Counted from the stretch's first letter, positions 49,755 to 59,980 are shown. The stretch is DNA of 64,000 bases from Candidatus Oceanisphaera merdipullorum (GCA_018883865.1 JAHLFI010000041.1:1-64000), one strand, 5' to 3'. Notes: generated from the letters alone by a model not told the origin. Translations and numbers: made by a program.

Positions 49755-50489
49755 ATGAGTTTTTCCGGTAAACTAGTCCTGATCACGGGTGCCAGTCGCG
49801 GTATTGGCCGCGCCACGGCTGAGTTGTTTGTTGCTCGCGGTGCCACCGTGATCGGCACGGCCACCAGTGACAGCGGCGCCGAGGCCATTAGCGCTTATTT
49901 AGGCGATCAGGGTGCGGGTTTAGTGTTGAATGTGACCGACTCAGCTTCACTGGAGCAGTTTTTAGCGAGTGTAAAAGAGCGTTTTGGCGAAATTGACATT
50001 TTAGTGAATAATGCCGGCATCACCCGCGATAATTTATTGATGCGGATGAAAGATGACGAATGGCAGGATATTATCGATACTAACCTGACCTCAGTATTCC
50101 GTTTGTCTAAGGCGGTATTACGCGGCATGATGAAAAAACGCTTTGGCCGCATCATCTCCATCGGTTCCGTAGTGGGCACTATGGGCAATGCTGGGCAGGC
50201 AAACTATGCGGCGGCCAAGGCCGGCTTAATTGGCTTTAGTAAGTCATTGGGTCGTGAAGTGGCCAGTCGTGGTATTACCGTTAACGTCGTGTCTCCGGGC
50301 TTCATTGAAACCGACATGACACAGGCCTTAAATGATGAGCAAAAGGCAGGTATTTTGTCTCAAGTTCCGGCACAACGTTTGGGTGATCCCAAAGAAATTG
50401 CTTCTGCGGTGGCTTTTTTAGCATCAGAAGAGGCGGCTTATATCACGGGTGAAACGCTGCACGTAAATGGCGGCATGTACATGGTGTGA
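49755..50489 (+). CDS. fabG: 3-oxoacyl-ACP reductase
   Basis: NADPH-dependent reductase of fatty-acid elongation; 244 residues, a short-chain dehydrogenase. The cofactor loop is GASRGIGRATAELF, and the NNAGITRDN motif follows. The catalytic Ser is in ISIGSVVGTMG, with YxxxK in NYAAAKAGLIGF. The end is AYITGETLHVNGGMYMV. AAGGAG precedes the ATG. It leads into acpP after 158 bases. Confidence 0.98.
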   Translation: MSFSGKLVLITGASRGIGRATAELFVARGATVIGTATSDSGAEAISAYLGDQGAGLVLNVTDSASLEQFLASVKERFGEIDILVNNAGITRDNLLMRMKDDEWQDIIDTNLTSVFRLSKAVLRGMMKKRFGRIISIGSVVGTMGNAGQANYAAAKAGLIGFSKSLGREVASRGITVNVVSPGFIETDMTQALNDEQKAGILSQVPAQRLGDPKEIASAVAFLASEEAAYITGETLHVNGGMYMV

Positions 50490-50647
50490 TGCAAATCTCC
50501 GCAGTTTGCTGCCGTTTGGTGGATAATGCAGCATTTTAGGCATTATTTCTGGTTAGACCAGCCCTAAATAGTCTTGCAAACGACGGTTAATTTAATACAC
50601 TACCGCAACGACACGCACTTGCGTATTTCTAAAGGATAATATTGGTC

Positions 50648-50884
50648 ATGAGCAACATCGAAGAACGCGTAAAAAAAATCATCATCGAACAACTGGGCGT
50701 TAAAGAAGAAGAAGTTAAATCTGAAGCTTCTTTCGTTGACGATCTGGGTGCCGATTCTTTGGACACCGTTGAATTAGTAATGGCGTTGGAAGAAGAATTC
50801 GATACTGAAATTCCTGACGAAGAAGCTGAAAAAATCACTACCGTTAAAGCGGCAGTTGATTACATCAACGCGAATCAAGAGTAA
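50648..50884 (+). CDS. acpP: Acyl carrier protein
   Basis: 78 residues, very acidic. The phosphopantetheine Ser is in [20 protein letters not shown], which is nearly identical to E. coli AcpP. The start [12 protein letters not shown] fixes ATG 50648; a TTG at 50642 is in frame but would add two residues not in the family. AAAGGA is 11 bases upstream. It carries acyl chains for the Fab enzymes encoded around it, and lies 72 bases before fabF. Confidence 0.99.
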   Translation: MSNIEERVKKIIIEQLGVKEEEVKSEASFVDDLGADSLDTVELVMALEEEFDTEIPDEEAEKITTVKAAVDYINANQE

Positions 50885-50956
50885 TAAATCTGCGCCGAAG
50901 TGACTAAAGTCACTTCGGCTCTTTCCCCGTTTTAATCCCCATTCGGAGACGCTCCT

Positions 50957-52198
50957 GTGTCCAAACGCAGAGTCGTGGTGACTGGCCTCGGTATGCTATC
51001 TCCTGTCGGTAACACGGTTGATGCCAGCTGGCAGGCCTTGTTGGCAGGTCAAAGTGGCATCAGCAATATCGAACACTTTGATACCACCGATTACAGCACC
51101 AAATTTGCAGGCCTGGTCAAGGACTTCGATCCCGAAGATCATGGTATTGCAAAGAAAGAAGCCCGCAAGATGGACTTGTTCATCCAATATGGCGTGGCAG
51201 CCGGTTTACAGGCCATGGCCGACTCCGGACTCGAAATTACAGACGCTAACGCAGATCGCGTTGGTGTATCCGTTGGTTCAGGCATTGGTGGTCTTGGCTT
51301 AATAGAGTCCAACCACACCAATTTACTGGCCAGTGGCCCGCGTAAATTAAGCCCGTTTTTTGTGCCTTCCACCATCATCAACATGGTATCTGGCCACTTA
51401 TCTATCATGAATGGCTTACGCGGCCCAAATATTGCAGTCACCACCGCCTGTACTACAGGCACGCACAGCATAGGTCTGGCGGCGCGTATGATTGCTTATG
51501 GTGACGCTGATGCCATGCTGGCTGGCGGCACCGAAAAAGCCTCTACCACCTTAGGTATGGGCGGTTTTGCGGCGGCGCGTGCGCTTTCTACGCGCAACGA
51601 CGAGCCACAAAAAGCCAGTCGCCCTTGGGACAAAGACCGTGACGGTTTTGTGCTGGGTGACGGCGCCGGTGTGATGATGCTGGAAGAGTACGAGCACGCC
51701 AAGGCACGCGGTGCCAAAATTTACGCTGAACTGGTCGGCTTTGGCATGAGTGGCGACGCACACCACATGACGGCTCCTCCTGCTGAAGGTTGTGGCGGTG
51801 CAAAAGCCATGTCAAATGCCATTAAAGATGCGGGTATAGCACCGAGTGTGATCGGTTATGTCAATGCGCACGGCACCTCAACGCCATTAGGCGATGTGGC
51901 CGAATTGCGTGGCATGAAGCAGGTCTTTGGTGAGCATGCGAGCAAGTTAATGATAAGCTCCACCAAATCGATGACAGGTCATCTTTTAGGTGCAGCTGGT
52001 GCCATTGAAGCCATCTTCAGTGTGCTGGCATTACGCGACCAAATTGCTCCCCCCACCATCAATTTGGACAATCCAGATGATGAGTGTGACTTAGACTTAG
52101 TCGCGCACACTGCGAAACAAGGTCAATTTGACTATGCCTTATCCAACTCCTTTGGTTTTGGCGGCACTAATGGCTCATTGATTTTTAAACGCATATAA
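50957..52198 (+). CDS. fabF: Beta-ketoacyl-ACP synthase II
   Basis: Elongates acyl-ACP with malonyl-ACP; 413 residues. The catalytic Cys is in [17 protein letters not shown], the two His residues in [11 protein letters not shown] and [18 protein letters not shown], and the C-terminal [12 protein letters not shown] is present. The start is GTG 50957 with GGAGACG upstream. It closes the fab part of the cluster; a strong terminator follows before pabC. Confidence 0.98.
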   Translation: MSKRRVVVTGLGMLSPVGNTVDASWQALLAGQSGISNIEHFDTTDYSTKFAGLVKDFDPEDHGIAKKEARKMDLFIQYGVAAGLQAMADSGLEITDANADRVGVSVGSGIGGLGLIESNHTNLLASGPRKLSPFFVPSTIINMVSGHLSIMNGLRGPNIAVTTACTTGTHSIGLAARMIAYGDADAMLAGGTEKASTTLGMGGFAAARALSTRNDEPQKASRPWDKDRDGFVLGDGAGVMMLEEYEHAKARGAKIYAELVGFGMSGDAHHMTAPPAEGCGGAKAMSNAIKDAGIAPSVIGYVNAHGTSTPLGDVAELRGMKQVFGEHASKLMISSTKSMTGHLLGAAGAIEAIFSVLALRDQIAPPTINLDNPDDECDLDLVAHTAKQGQFDYALSNSFGFGGTNGSLIFKRI

Positions 52199-52218
52199 TG
52201 GCCCTTCGGTCATGCTAG

Positions 52219-52246
52219 AAGCCCGGCCCAGTGCCGGGCTTTTTTA
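52219..52246 (+). terminator. Rho-independent terminator after fabF
   Basis: AGCCCGGC, loop CCAGT, GCCGGGCT followed by TTTTT. The GC-rich 8-bp stem starts 21 bases after the fabF stop. Confidence 0.93.
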
Positions 52247-52285
52247 TAGGCGCTAGTTTTAAAAAACGATTTTTACAGGAGCAGA

Positions 52286-53146
52286 ATGCAACCCATTATC
52301 ACAGACACTCGCTCCTTGAACGCCGTAAGTCGCGGTTGGCAACTGGGTGATGGTCACTTCACTACTGTGCATGCTAAATACGGCCACTTGCGACATTGGG
52401 CATATCATGAGGCGCGCTTGAGCGCCGCTTGCATACGCTTGCAAATGCCAATGCCTGACTGGGCCACAGTAAAAGAGCAAGCGCAAGCATTCGTTAGCTC
52501 AGCAGCCGACCAAGTATTGCGCATTACCTTAGTGCGCGGTGCCGGTGGCCGTGGTTACAGCATGCAAGGCTGTGCAGAACCCCAAGTGTTGCTCAATACG
52601 GCGCCGTTTCCGACTCAGTATTATCAGTGGCGTGAGCTGGGGATTGAGATTGGTGTGTGCCAAGGTCGACTGGGCAACAGCCCCTTATTAGCGGGTTTAA
52701 AAACGCTTAATCGTTTAGAGCAGGTGCTGCTCAAGGCCGAATTAGACGGCCAAGACTGGCCCGAGGCGTTGGTGCTCAATAGTCAAGATCACGTGGTAGA
52801 AGCCGTTACTGCGAATGTGTTTTGGCGGGAAGGCGAGGCGATTTATACGCCGGACTTAAGCCAGCTTGGCGTATGGGGTACGATGCGCGCTTGGTGTGCG
52901 GATTATTTAGGTGAACGACTGACCATCACTCACACCTCATTATCGCGCTTACTGGCCGCCGATGAAGTTTGGCTGACAAATGCGTTATTGGGCGTGGTGC
53001 CAGTGACGCGAATTCTTGAGCGTCAGGTGGGCGCGAAGGGGAAGACAACCCATGTTAAGACAACCAATGTTAAGACAACAAATTTAAACGTCACCGCGTT
53101 AACAATGACTAGGGAATTACAACAGGCTTATGAGAAAACTAATTAA
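52286..53146 (+). CDS. pabC: 4-amino-4-deoxychorismate lyase
   Basis: PLP-dependent lyase producing p-aminobenzoate from the PabB/PabA product. About 286 residues, fold type IV. SRGWQLGDGHFTTV is the start block. The Lys expected to bind PLP is in LAGLKTLNRLEQVLLKAEL. VEAVTANVFWREGEAIYTPD is the typical phosphate-binding region. The C-terminus has a short repeat of THVKTTNVKTTN that is unlike the family and may be replication slippage. It overlaps the mltG start by 17 bases. Confidence 0.94.
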   Translation: MQPIITDTRSLNAVSRGWQLGDGHFTTVHAKYGHLRHWAYHEARLSAACIRLQMPMPDWATVKEQAQAFVSSAADQVLRITLVRGAGGRGYSMQGCAEPQVLLNTAPFPTQYYQWRELGIEIGVCQGRLGNSPLLAGLKTLNRLEQVLLKAELDGQDWPEALVLNSQDHVVEAVTANVFWREGEAIYTPDLSQLGVWGTMRAWCADYLGERLTITHTSLSRLLAADEVWLTNALLGVVPVTRILERQVGAKGKTTHVKTTNVKTTNLNVTALTMTRELQQAYEKTN

Positions 53147-54137
53147 GTGGTTGGGGCGCATTTTTTTATTAGCGGTGCTGGTGATTGGTGGTATGGCCAT
53201 CTACAGCTATCAAGAATGGCAGCAGCTAGAAACAGCACCAATTGCCACTACCGAGTCGCCATTATTCGTCGTGGCGCGCGGTGAAACCAGTGGTAGTTTG
53301 ATTACTCGTTTAAGTCCGCATGAGGTGCCGTCTTATGTTAGGAAACTGTGGCTGCGCTTTCATCCCGAGTTAGCGGCGGTGCGCCAAGGTACCTATAAAT
53401 TTGATGAGCAGACCTCGGTGCGAGAGGCACTGCAAGCTATCGTTAATGGTGATACTTATCGTTTGCAAGTGACGCTGGTAGAAGGGTTGCGCTTAAGCGA
53501 TTGGCTGCAACGCTTGGCCAATGCCGAATATTTAGAAACCACTTTAGACGGGCAAAGCGAAGCTCAGATCGCCAAGCAACTCGGACTGGATAATAAAAAA
53601 TTAGAAGGTTGGTTATTACCCGAAACCTACAGTTACACCCCTGGCGACACCGATCTCTCTATTTTACAGCGTGCCTATGACGAGATGGGAACCTTTATCG
53701 ATAAAGCTTGGCCTGAGCGTCAGTCAGACTTACCCATTTCCACGCCTTATGAAGCCTTGATTTTGGCCTCTATCATCGAGAAAGAAACCGGCATCGCCGA
53801 AGAACGCCCACTTATTGCCTCGGTATTCGTGAATCGGATGCGCGTCGGTATGCGCCTGCAAACCGATCCCACCGTGATTTATGGCATGGGTGAAGACTAT
53901 GACGGCAATATTCGTAAGAAAGACCTGCAAACTCATACTCCTTATAACACCTATATGATTGATGGCTTACCGCCAAGCCCCATTGCCATGGCCAGTAAAG
54001 AGGCCATTATGGCTACCTTGCACCCACTGGACAGTTCCTATTATTATTTTGTGGCCATGGGTGAAGGGCGGCACTATTTTTCTAAATCCTTGCGCGAGCA
54101 TAATAATGCCGTGCGTCGCTACATCTTAAAAAGGTAA
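53130..54137 (+). CDS. mltG: Endolytic peptidoglycan transglycosylase MltG
   Basis: Inner-membrane lytic transglycosylase that cuts nascent glycan strands. 335 residues, with one N-terminal membrane helix (about 9-25). The YceG domain shows the catalytic Glu in LASIIEKETGIAEERPLIAS, RLQTDPTVIYGMG, and the C-terminal TPYNTYMIDGLPPSPIAMAS. Gene order pabC-mltG-tmk-holB is the conserved one. It overlaps pabC and is three bases from tmk, so the four are one operon. Confidence 0.97.
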   Translation: MRKLIKWLGRIFLLAVLVIGGMAIYSYQEWQQLETAPIATTESPLFVVARGETSGSLITRLSPHEVPSYVRKLWLRFHPELAAVRQGTYKFDEQTSVREALQAIVNGDTYRLQVTLVEGLRLSDWLQRLANAEYLETTLDGQSEAQIAKQLGLDNKKLEGWLLPETYSYTPGDTDLSILQRAYDEMGTFIDKAWPERQSDLPISTPYEALILASIIEKETGIAEERPLIASVFVNRMRVGMRLQTDPTVIYGMGEDYDGNIRKKDLQTHTPYNTYMIDGLPPSPIAMASKEAIMATLHPLDSSYYYFVAMGEGRHYFSKSLREHNNAVRRYILKR

Positions 54138-54140
54138 GTT

Positions 54141-54767
54141 ATGAGCCAGTTTATTGTGATTGAAGGGCTCGAAGGGGCCGGTAAGAGCACGGTGCACGCG
54201 CACGTAGTAGCCTGGTTACAAGCCAAAGGCATTAGTGTGGTTAACACCCGTGAGCCGGGTGGTACGCCGCTCGCGGAGCGCATGCGCGATCTGGTGAAAG
54301 AAGTGCATGACGAACCCCTGACCATGGAAGCCGAGCTGCTGCTGATGTATGCCGCCAGGGTACAATTAGTGAGAAACCGCATTCAGCCTGCTTTAGCGGC
54401 CGATTGCTGGGTCGTGGGTGATCGCCATGATTGGTCGTCTTTGGCTTACCAAGGCGGAGGGCGTGGGATAGACATAGATCTGATCCGCCAAATTAAACAT
54501 GCGATATTAGGCGACTTCGGGCCTGACTTTATCTTTTATCTGGATATAGACCCCGCGATTGGCTTAGCGCGGGCCCTAGAGCGCGGTAAACTGGATCGCA
54601 TCGAACAAGAGCAATTAAGCTTTTTTCAACGCACCCGTGCTACTTATTTAACGTTGGCTGCTGGCGAGCCAAATTGTCGGGTGATTGATGCAAGTCTCGA
54701 TGAAGAAGCGGTAAAAGAAGCCGTGCTGAGTGCTTTGGAGCAGTGGTTTGTATCCTTGGCTAACTGA
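54141..54767 (+). CDS. tmk: Thymidylate kinase
   Basis: Phosphorylates dTMP to dTDP. 208 residues. The P-loop is [19 protein letters not shown], followed by [18 protein letters not shown]. The nucleoside-binding [16 protein letters not shown] and LIDxxL-type block ([18 protein letters not shown]) are normal for bacterial Tmk. Its end overlaps holB. Confidence 0.98.
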   Translation: MSQFIVIEGLEGAGKSTVHAHVVAWLQAKGISVVNTREPGGTPLAERMRDLVKEVHDEPLTMEAELLLMYAARVQLVRNRIQPALAADCWVVGDRHDWSSLAYQGGGRGIDIDLIRQIKHAILGDFGPDFIFYLDIDPAIGLARALERGKLDRIEQEQLSFFQRTRATYLTLAAGEPNCRVIDASLDEEAVKEAVLSALEQWFVSLAN

Positions 54768-55779
54768 GTCTTTAAGCCAAGTGCTGCCGCTGATAGCGCG
54801 GCGGCAACTGGGACATGCGCTGTTGATCAAAGGCTCGGCGGGTCTTGGCAAGTTACGGTTAAGCCAGCATTTGGCGCAGGCCTTGTTGTGTGAACGCAAT
54901 CGTGATCGAGAACATGATTTATGCCAACATACAAAAATTGAACATAACGCCGTCTCTAAAGTAAGCGCCGAGCTACCTTGTGGGCATTGTCATGCTTGTC
55001 GACTCGTGCTTGCGGGCACGCACAGTGATTTGCACCTGATTAATAGTGACACCCGCAGCATAGGCGTAGACAGCATACGTCAGCTTTCTCAAACTTTAAG
55101 CGAAAGCCCGCGCTTGGGCCGCGCAAAAGTCGCCATTATTAATGATGCGGAAAAAATGACCGAGGCGGCGGCCAATGCGCTGCTTAAAACCCTAGAAGAG
55201 CCCGCCGGTCAAGCGACGTTAATGCTGGTGAGTGCGTATCCAGAGCGCTTGTTGCCGACCATTCGCAGTCGGTGCCAACAGTGGCTAGTGCCATTGCCTA
55301 AACCTGAAGTGGTCTTGACTTGGCTTGCAGATCAAGAGCTGGCGGCCAATAGCCAGCAAAGTTGGTTAGGTGCCTTAAATGTCAATCAAGGCTCGCCGTT
55401 GGCCACCTTGGCGTATTTGCAGGCGGGGCAGGATCAAGGTCGTCATGCCTTATTAAGTCAATTTAGTCTATTGCATGATCAGCCCCAAACATTAACGGCG
55501 GTACACAGCGCTTTGTTAGCCGAAAAAGTGCATGTAATTTGGCTGCAATTATTATTACAAGATGCCTTGCAGCTGGCGCTAGGCTTAACGCCTGCAGCAC
55601 TGCGCTTAATTGACAATCTGGACGTATCTCGTCGCGTTAGCCAGGTGGGTGCCGTGCGCTTAGAGCGTGCCTTAACCGGTTTATTGCAACTGCAACAAGC
55701 CGGTCAAACCAGCCTTGGCCGACCGGTGAATGCAGGCATGCAGCTGAGCCTGTGGTTAAACGATTGGCTGGCTGCTTAG
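54748..55779 (+). CDS. holB: DNA polymerase III subunit delta'
   Basis: Part of the clamp loader. About 343 residues. The fold is that of AAA+ proteins, but the P-loop [12 protein letters not shown] lacks the Ser/Thr after Lys, as expected for the ATP-inert delta' subunit. The zinc module is present ([20 protein letters not shown]), but the first Cys (LLCERN) is about 20 residues further away than in E. coli. [14 protein letters not shown] is the family motif. TTG 54748 (YPWL start, GGAG eight bases upstream) is preferred; a GTG at 54730 is possible. Either overlaps tmk. Confidence 0.94.
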   Translation: MYPWLTESLSQVLPLIARRQLGHALLIKGSAGLGKLRLSQHLAQALLCERNRDREHDLCQHTKIEHNAVSKVSAELPCGHCHACRLVLAGTHSDLHLINSDTRSIGVDSIRQLSQTLSESPRLGRAKVAIINDAEKMTEAAANALLKTLEEPAGQATLMLVSAYPERLLPTIRSRCQQWLVPLPKPEVVLTWLADQELAANSQQSWLGALNVNQGSPLATLAYLQAGQDQGRHALLSQFSLLHDQPQTLTAVHSALLAEKVHVIWLQLLLQDALQLALGLTPAALRLIDNLDVSRRVSQVGAVRLERALTGLLQLQQAGQTSLGRPVNAGMQLSLWLNDWLAA

Positions 55780-55892
55780 AACGTGAGGGGGAGCTGTTAG
55801 CGTGAGGAGTGTTTGCGACTCACCACTCGCGCTGCAGACGTTTAGCTCTCGCTTGCTGCTTATACTTCACACAGACAATAAAGGAGACGGTT

Positions 55893-56678
55893 TTGCTGGT
55901 TGATTCACATTGCCATTTAGACAGACTCGAATACGGAAAAAAACACGCCGATATGGCTGAGGTGATCGCCAAGGCGGCTCGTCGTGGCGTAGATCATATG
56001 TTGTGCATCGGCGTTAGCTTAAGCTCATTTCCTAATATGCTGGATGCCATTAGGCCTTTTCCGCAAGTATTTGCATCCTGCGGCGTGCATCCGCTGCATC
56101 AAGACGATGAAGCCAACGATCCTGAATTACTGCTTAAATTGGCTTGTGATCCGGCCGTGGTGGCGATTGGTGAAACCGGCTTAGATTATTTTTATGCGCC
56201 AGAGTCGGCCGAGTTGCAGCGCCGCTCCTTTGAACAGCACGTGGCGGTGGCGGTGGCGGTCAATAAGCCGTTGATCATTCATACCCGCAGCGCCCAAGAA
56301 GACACGCTGCAAATATTGCGTGACGGCGGTGCCGAGAAAGTAGGCGGTGTGCTGCATTGCTTTACCGAATCACTGGAGATGGCAGAAGCGGCCATAGAGT
56401 TGGGCTTTTATATCTCCATTTCGGGTATTGTCACCTTTAACAGTGCCGCGGCTTTGCGCGAGGTGGTGAAAGCCTTGCCGTTAAATAGGTTACTAGTGGA
56501 AACTGATTCGCCATGGCTGGCGCCAGTGCCATTTCGCGGTGAAGAAAATGAACCGGCTTACACCCGCACTGTGGCGGAATTTATCGCTAAGCTTAAAAAC
56601 ACTACACCGGAAGACGTCGCGGCACACACCACGGCTAACTTCTTTGAACTGTTTAAATTGGCGAAACCCTGTCGCTAG
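55893..56678 (+). CDS. ycfH: TatD-family metal-dependent hydrolase (YcfH)
   Basis: A 261-residue TIM-barrel hydrolase. Metal ligands are in VDSHCHLDRL, GETGLDYFYAPES, IHTRSAQEDT and LHCFTESLEMA, with the final Asp in VETDSPWLAPVPFRGEENEP. The group has DNase and deacylase-like activities; E. coli YcfH sits in this same place after holB. I chose TTG 55893 because AAGGAG lies six bases upstream and the family starts (M)LVDSHCHLD. A longer frame from 55809 lacks a ribosome binding site. Confidence 0.94.
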   Translation: MLVDSHCHLDRLEYGKKHADMAEVIAKAARRGVDHMLCIGVSLSSFPNMLDAIRPFPQVFASCGVHPLHQDDEANDPELLLKLACDPAVVAIGETGLDYFYAPESAELQRRSFEQHVAVAVAVNKPLIIHTRSAQEDTLQILRDGGAEKVGGVLHCFTESLEMAEAAIELGFYISISGIVTFNSAAALREVVKALPLNRLLVETDSPWLAPVPFRGEENEPAYTRTVAEFIAKLKNTTPEDVAAHTTANFFELFKLAKPCR

Positions 56679-56842
56679 CTGTCAGCCGTAAGCGTGACGC
56701 TAAATATTAACCGCCGCGCTGAATGCCTGTCCTTAATGTTGGCGTTTTTGGTTTCATTATCGGCTGTTTAATTTTTACGCACCCTCTCATGTCTGTGTTA
56801 TAAACGAACTGATTTATTAGTGTTGTTATCAGGAGGTGCGCC

Positions 56843-57256
56843 TTGCTTGCATGGCATGCGTGGCTAATTGCCGCCTTAATACTGTTATTACTGGAATTAC
56901 TAAGCTTAGGCTTCTTTGCTCTGGCGCTGGCGTTAGCTGCATTAGTGGCCATGAGTGCCGCGCTGTTAGGGCAGGGAGTCACAGTGCAATTGTTTGTGTT
57001 CGCCTTAGCGGCTGGCCTGTTGGCGCCGGGCTTAAAACGACTGTTTCGCCAGTATGCCCCATCACGGCGTACCAGCTTCTTAGCTGGCGAAGGTCAACGG
57101 CAAGTAGGAGAGATTGCCCAGCTTGATACGGGTGAGTATCGGCTGCGGTTTGAAGGTGACTTATTTATGGTACGCAGTGCGTCAAATGCGCCGCTGATAG
57201 TGGGCACGAAAGTAAAAATTTGTCGCTTTGATGGCATTACCGCCATTATTGATTAA
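56843..57256 (+). CDS. Short NfeD-family membrane protein
   Basis: 137 residues. The N-terminal ~75 contain two or three membrane helices (AWLIAALILLLLELLSLGFF, LFVFALAAGLLAPGLK). The last 60 form the soluble OB-fold domain typical of NfeD (QVGEIAQLDTGEYRLRFEGD). Short NfeD proteins are encoded with SPFH proteins and are thought to act with them in membrane microdomains. Starts at TTG 56843, with AGGAGG upstream. The SPFH gene follows 30 bases on, so they form an operon. Confidence 0.9.
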   Translation: MLAWHAWLIAALILLLLELLSLGFFALALALAALVAMSAALLGQGVTVQLFVFALAAGLLAPGLKRLFRQYAPSRRTSFLAGEGQRQVGEIAQLDTGEYRLRFEGDLFMVRSASNAPLIVGTKVKICRFDGITAIID

Positions 57257-57286
57257 TAAAAAGCTAATTAAAAATAAGGGAATAGC

Positions 57287-58252
57287 ATGGAATTTGATCC
57301 GACATTTATCGTGGCACTGGTGTTTGCGGTGCTTATTTTAGTATTTGTGATCAAGGGATTGATGATTATACAGCAATCTGAGGCGGTAGTGATTGAACGC
57401 TTAGGCAGTTACAACAAAACCTTAAGCCCGGGTGTTAACTGGGTGATCCCCTTTATTGATAAACCCCGCTCTATAAAAGTGCGCCGTTATCGTGCGATTG
57501 GCGGCGAAAATGTGGCCATGGTGACCGAAGAAGTGCGTATTGATCGCCGTGAAACGGTACTCGACTTCCCGGGGCAGTCGGTGGTGACCGCAGATAACGT
57601 CAGTGTAAACGTCAATGGTGCCCTGTATTTTCAGGTGATCGATCCAGAACGCGCCGTTTATCAAACCGAGAACCTGATCCAAGCTATCGAAATATTAGCC
57701 AAAACGTCGCTGCGTTCTGAAATGGGTAAAATGGAGTTGGATAAACTGTTTGAATCGCGCCAAGAAATTAACGACAAGTTACAGCTGGTGATGGATGAAG
57801 CTGGCAACAAGTGGGGGGTAAAAGTTACCCGTGTGGAAATTCAAGACATAGTGATCCCAGCTGAAGTAGAAGATGCCATGCGTAAACAAATGGCCGCCGA
57901 GCGTGAGCGTCGTGCACTGGTGTTGCGCGCCAGTGGCGAGCGTGAAGCGGCCATTGCCAAAGCGGAAGGCGAAAAACGCTCCAGCATCTTGGTCGCAGAA
58001 GGCAGTAAAGAAGCGGCCATCTTAATGGCCCAAGGCCAACGCCAGGCCATAGATGAGGTGTTATCTGCCGGCGATTCAAGGCTAGATCCGCAACTCATGG
58101 TCGGTTATTTACTTGGCCTTGAATATCTTAAAACCTTACCCGAGATTGGTAAGAAGGGCGATCGCATCTTCCTACCCTTTGAAGCCAGCAGTGTACTAGG
58201 CGCGGTAGGCAGCATAGAAGCGCTACTAAACCGCCGCAAGATCAGCGGCTAA
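57287..58252 (+). CDS. qmcA: SPFH/stomatin-like protein (QmcA type)
   Basis: 321 residues. One N-terminal membrane helix (about 8-27) is followed by the SPFH domain beginning VIERLGSYNKTLSPGVNWVI, then a long Ala/Glu/Arg-rich coiled coil (RALVLRASGEREAAIAKAEG). The C-terminal block LDPQLMVGYLLGLEYLKTLP is typical of stomatin/paraslipin proteins such as QmcA (YbbK). It forms membrane oligomers, probably with the NfeD partner encoded just upstream. A terminator follows. Confidence 0.94.
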   Translation: MEFDPTFIVALVFAVLILVFVIKGLMIIQQSEAVVIERLGSYNKTLSPGVNWVIPFIDKPRSIKVRRYRAIGGENVAMVTEEVRIDRRETVLDFPGQSVVTADNVSVNVNGALYFQVIDPERAVYQTENLIQAIEILAKTSLRSEMGKMELDKLFESRQEINDKLQLVMDEAGNKWGVKVTRVEIQDIVIPAEVEDAMRKQMAAERERRALVLRASGEREAAIAKAEGEKRSSILVAEGSKEAAILMAQGQRQAIDEVLSAGDSRLDPQLMVGYLLGLEYLKTLPEIGKKGDRIFLPFEASSVLGAVGSIEALLNRRKISG

Positions 58253-58286
58253 CGTTTAGCGCAAGCTGCGACATTACTTATATTGA

Positions 58287-58319
58287 AGCTCAGTGCTGTA
58301 AGCAGAACTGGGCTTTTTT
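58287..58319 (+). terminator. Rho-independent terminator after the SPFH gene
   Basis: AGCTCAGT and ACTGGGCT (one G-U pair) close a loop of about 12 bases and are followed by TTTTTT. It lies 34 bases after the stop. Confidence 0.8.
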
Positions 58320-58402
58320 GTTTGTCGCTGGGTGTGGTAGTTGGCTTAGATAAAGGGTCTTCGCCACGGTTTTATCATGTTATGTGTTGCTTGGTGCTAA
58401 AA

Positions 58403-59596
58403 TCACGCCTCAACCTGCGCACGGCGCTCACACAACAGGAAATACGTCAGTGCCGCCAGTAAGCTGCAGACACTCATGGTAACTAACATATATAAGGGCG
58501 AGGTGTCAGGCAGCAGGGCCACAAACGCTGCCATTAAGGCAGCAGAGCCAAAGCGCAGCGTACCCGCCATGGACGACGCCGTGCCGGCCAAATTGGGTAA
58601 GCTGCTCAGCAGGCTGGCCATGCTGTTACTGCCAATGGTAGAGATAACACCCACGTATAACATGATGGGCGTCACTATCGACCATAACCCCCAGCCCATT
58701 AGCGGGCCAATCGGCATTAGTAATCCGGCCAATAACTGCAGCCCTAAGGCCAAGCGCAGCATAGTACGCGAGCCTAAGCGGTGCACCCAGCGGCCGTTAA
58801 AAATGGTAAACAGCATTAGGCTGATGACGTTTAAGCCAAACAGATAGCCCACGTGCTGAGGAGCAATGCCATAAATTTCGATGTAAATAAACGAAGCGCC
58901 GGTTAAGAAGGCAAACATACCTGCAAAGGAAAAGGCGCCGCACAACATAAAACCTAAGGCGACCGGACTGGTGAGCAGGCGCAAATAACTGCGTAAAATA
59001 GAACCTAAATGCAACGGTTGGCGGCGCTCTAAGGGCAAGGTCTCGGGCAATCGAAAGCTGCACGACACGGCAATAATGAGGGTAAACCCTGCTAACACCC
59101 AGAAAATGGAACGCCAGCCAAACCAGTGAGCCAAGTGTCCACCCAGCATAGGCGCCATTAAGGGGGCAAGCGTCATCACCAGCGTGATATAGGACATGAT
59201 GCGAGCAAACTCTTCGCGGTTAAATAAGTCGCGCACTAAAGCTTGTACTACTACGGCTGATGCCGCTCCGGCAAAGCCTTGAGCGGCGCGCAACCAAGTG
59301 AGGCTTTCCACGCTGGTGGCCATGGCACACAGCAGGGCGGCTACGGCAAACACTAACATGCCGCCTAATAATACCGGTCGGCGGCCTTTGGCATCGGAAA
59401 GGGGGCCAAACAACAGTTGACCTAAGGCAAAGCCGGCAGTGTAGGCCGCCAGCGTAGCTTGTACGCGATGAGAGTTACTGGCCAAGGCTTCGGCGATGGC
59501 CGGCATGGCCGGTAGGTACATATCGATGGCCAGTGGCGTGAGGGCGGACACGGCGCCAAGCAAGATAATTAACGGTAATGATGCGTGAGCTGACAT
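58403..59596 (-). CDS. MFS drug exporter, Bcr/CflA family
   Basis: About 397 residues with twelve membrane helices. The family start is SLPLIILLGAVSALTPLAID, then MYLPAMPAIAEAL, which matches the Bcr/CflA motif. The MFS loop 2-3 motif is GPLSDAKGRRPVLLGG. LMTLAPLMAPMLGGHLAHWF is motif C, typical of antiporter exporters. Such pumps export bicyclomycin, sulfonamides or chloramphenicol and sometimes cysteine; the substrate here is unproven. ATG 59596 has GGAGG twelve bases ahead; a TTG at 59623 is in frame. Confidence 0.92.
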   Translation of the reverse strand: MSAHASLPLIILLGAVSALTPLAIDMYLPAMPAIAEALASNSHRVQATLAAYTAGFALGQLLFGPLSDAKGRRPVLLGGMLVFAVAALLCAMATSVESLTWLRAAQGFAGAASAVVVQALVRDLFNREEFARIMSYITLVMTLAPLMAPMLGGHLAHWFGWRSIFWVLAGFTLIIAVSCSFRLPETLPLERRQPLHLGSILRSYLRLLTSPVALGFMLCGAFSFAGMFAFLTGASFIYIEIYGIAPQHVGYLFGLNVISLMLFTIFNGRWVHRLGSRTMLRLALGLQLLAGLLMPIGPLMGWGLWSIVTPIMLYVGVISTIGSNSMASLLSSLPNLAGTASSMAGTLRFGSAALMAAFVALLPDTSPLYMLVTMSVCSLLAALTYFLLCERRAQVEA

Positions 59597-59964
59597 ACGC
59601 GCCAGATTCCTCCAAGCAAACAAGCGCTTCTTGCGGTTGTCGACAAAAATTAAGCAAAAAAAGCCAGATACTAAATCCGTGTACCTAGCCTAGGGGAAGC
59701 GCGACCTGCAGACCGCTGAGTGTCATCTTCTCACTATCGGCCACAAACGCTAAGCCTGCCAGCCCACACTTAACAATCTAACGGGTGGGGAGCTGAAAGG
59801 ATGGTGTATCAGGGCCTTACTCTCAGCACGATTAGTATACGGGTAAGTGCGCTTTAAAGTCATAATTGAGCGAGTCTAGAGCGCTTAAATCGGCGCTTAA
59901 AATCGAGCTCAATTTTTTACCCAGTGTAATGCGATAGGCTTGCAACTGAGCTTACATAACATTA
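59597..59964. other. Intergenic region between divergent MFS gene and yebG
   Basis: About 370 bases with the promoters of both genes. Nothing more than the LexA box of yebG (listed separately) was recognised. Confidence 0.5.
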
Positions 59965-59980
59965 CTGTATGCCCATACAG
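59965..59980 (+). promoter_or_regulatory. LexA (SOS) box of yebG
   Basis: CTGTATGCCCATACAG is an exact CTGT-N8-ACAG LexA site with dyad symmetry beyond the core (TATG/CATA). It lies 14 bases before the yebG ATG and upstream of AAGGAG, so SOS control is very likely, as known for E. coli yebG. Confidence 0.93.
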
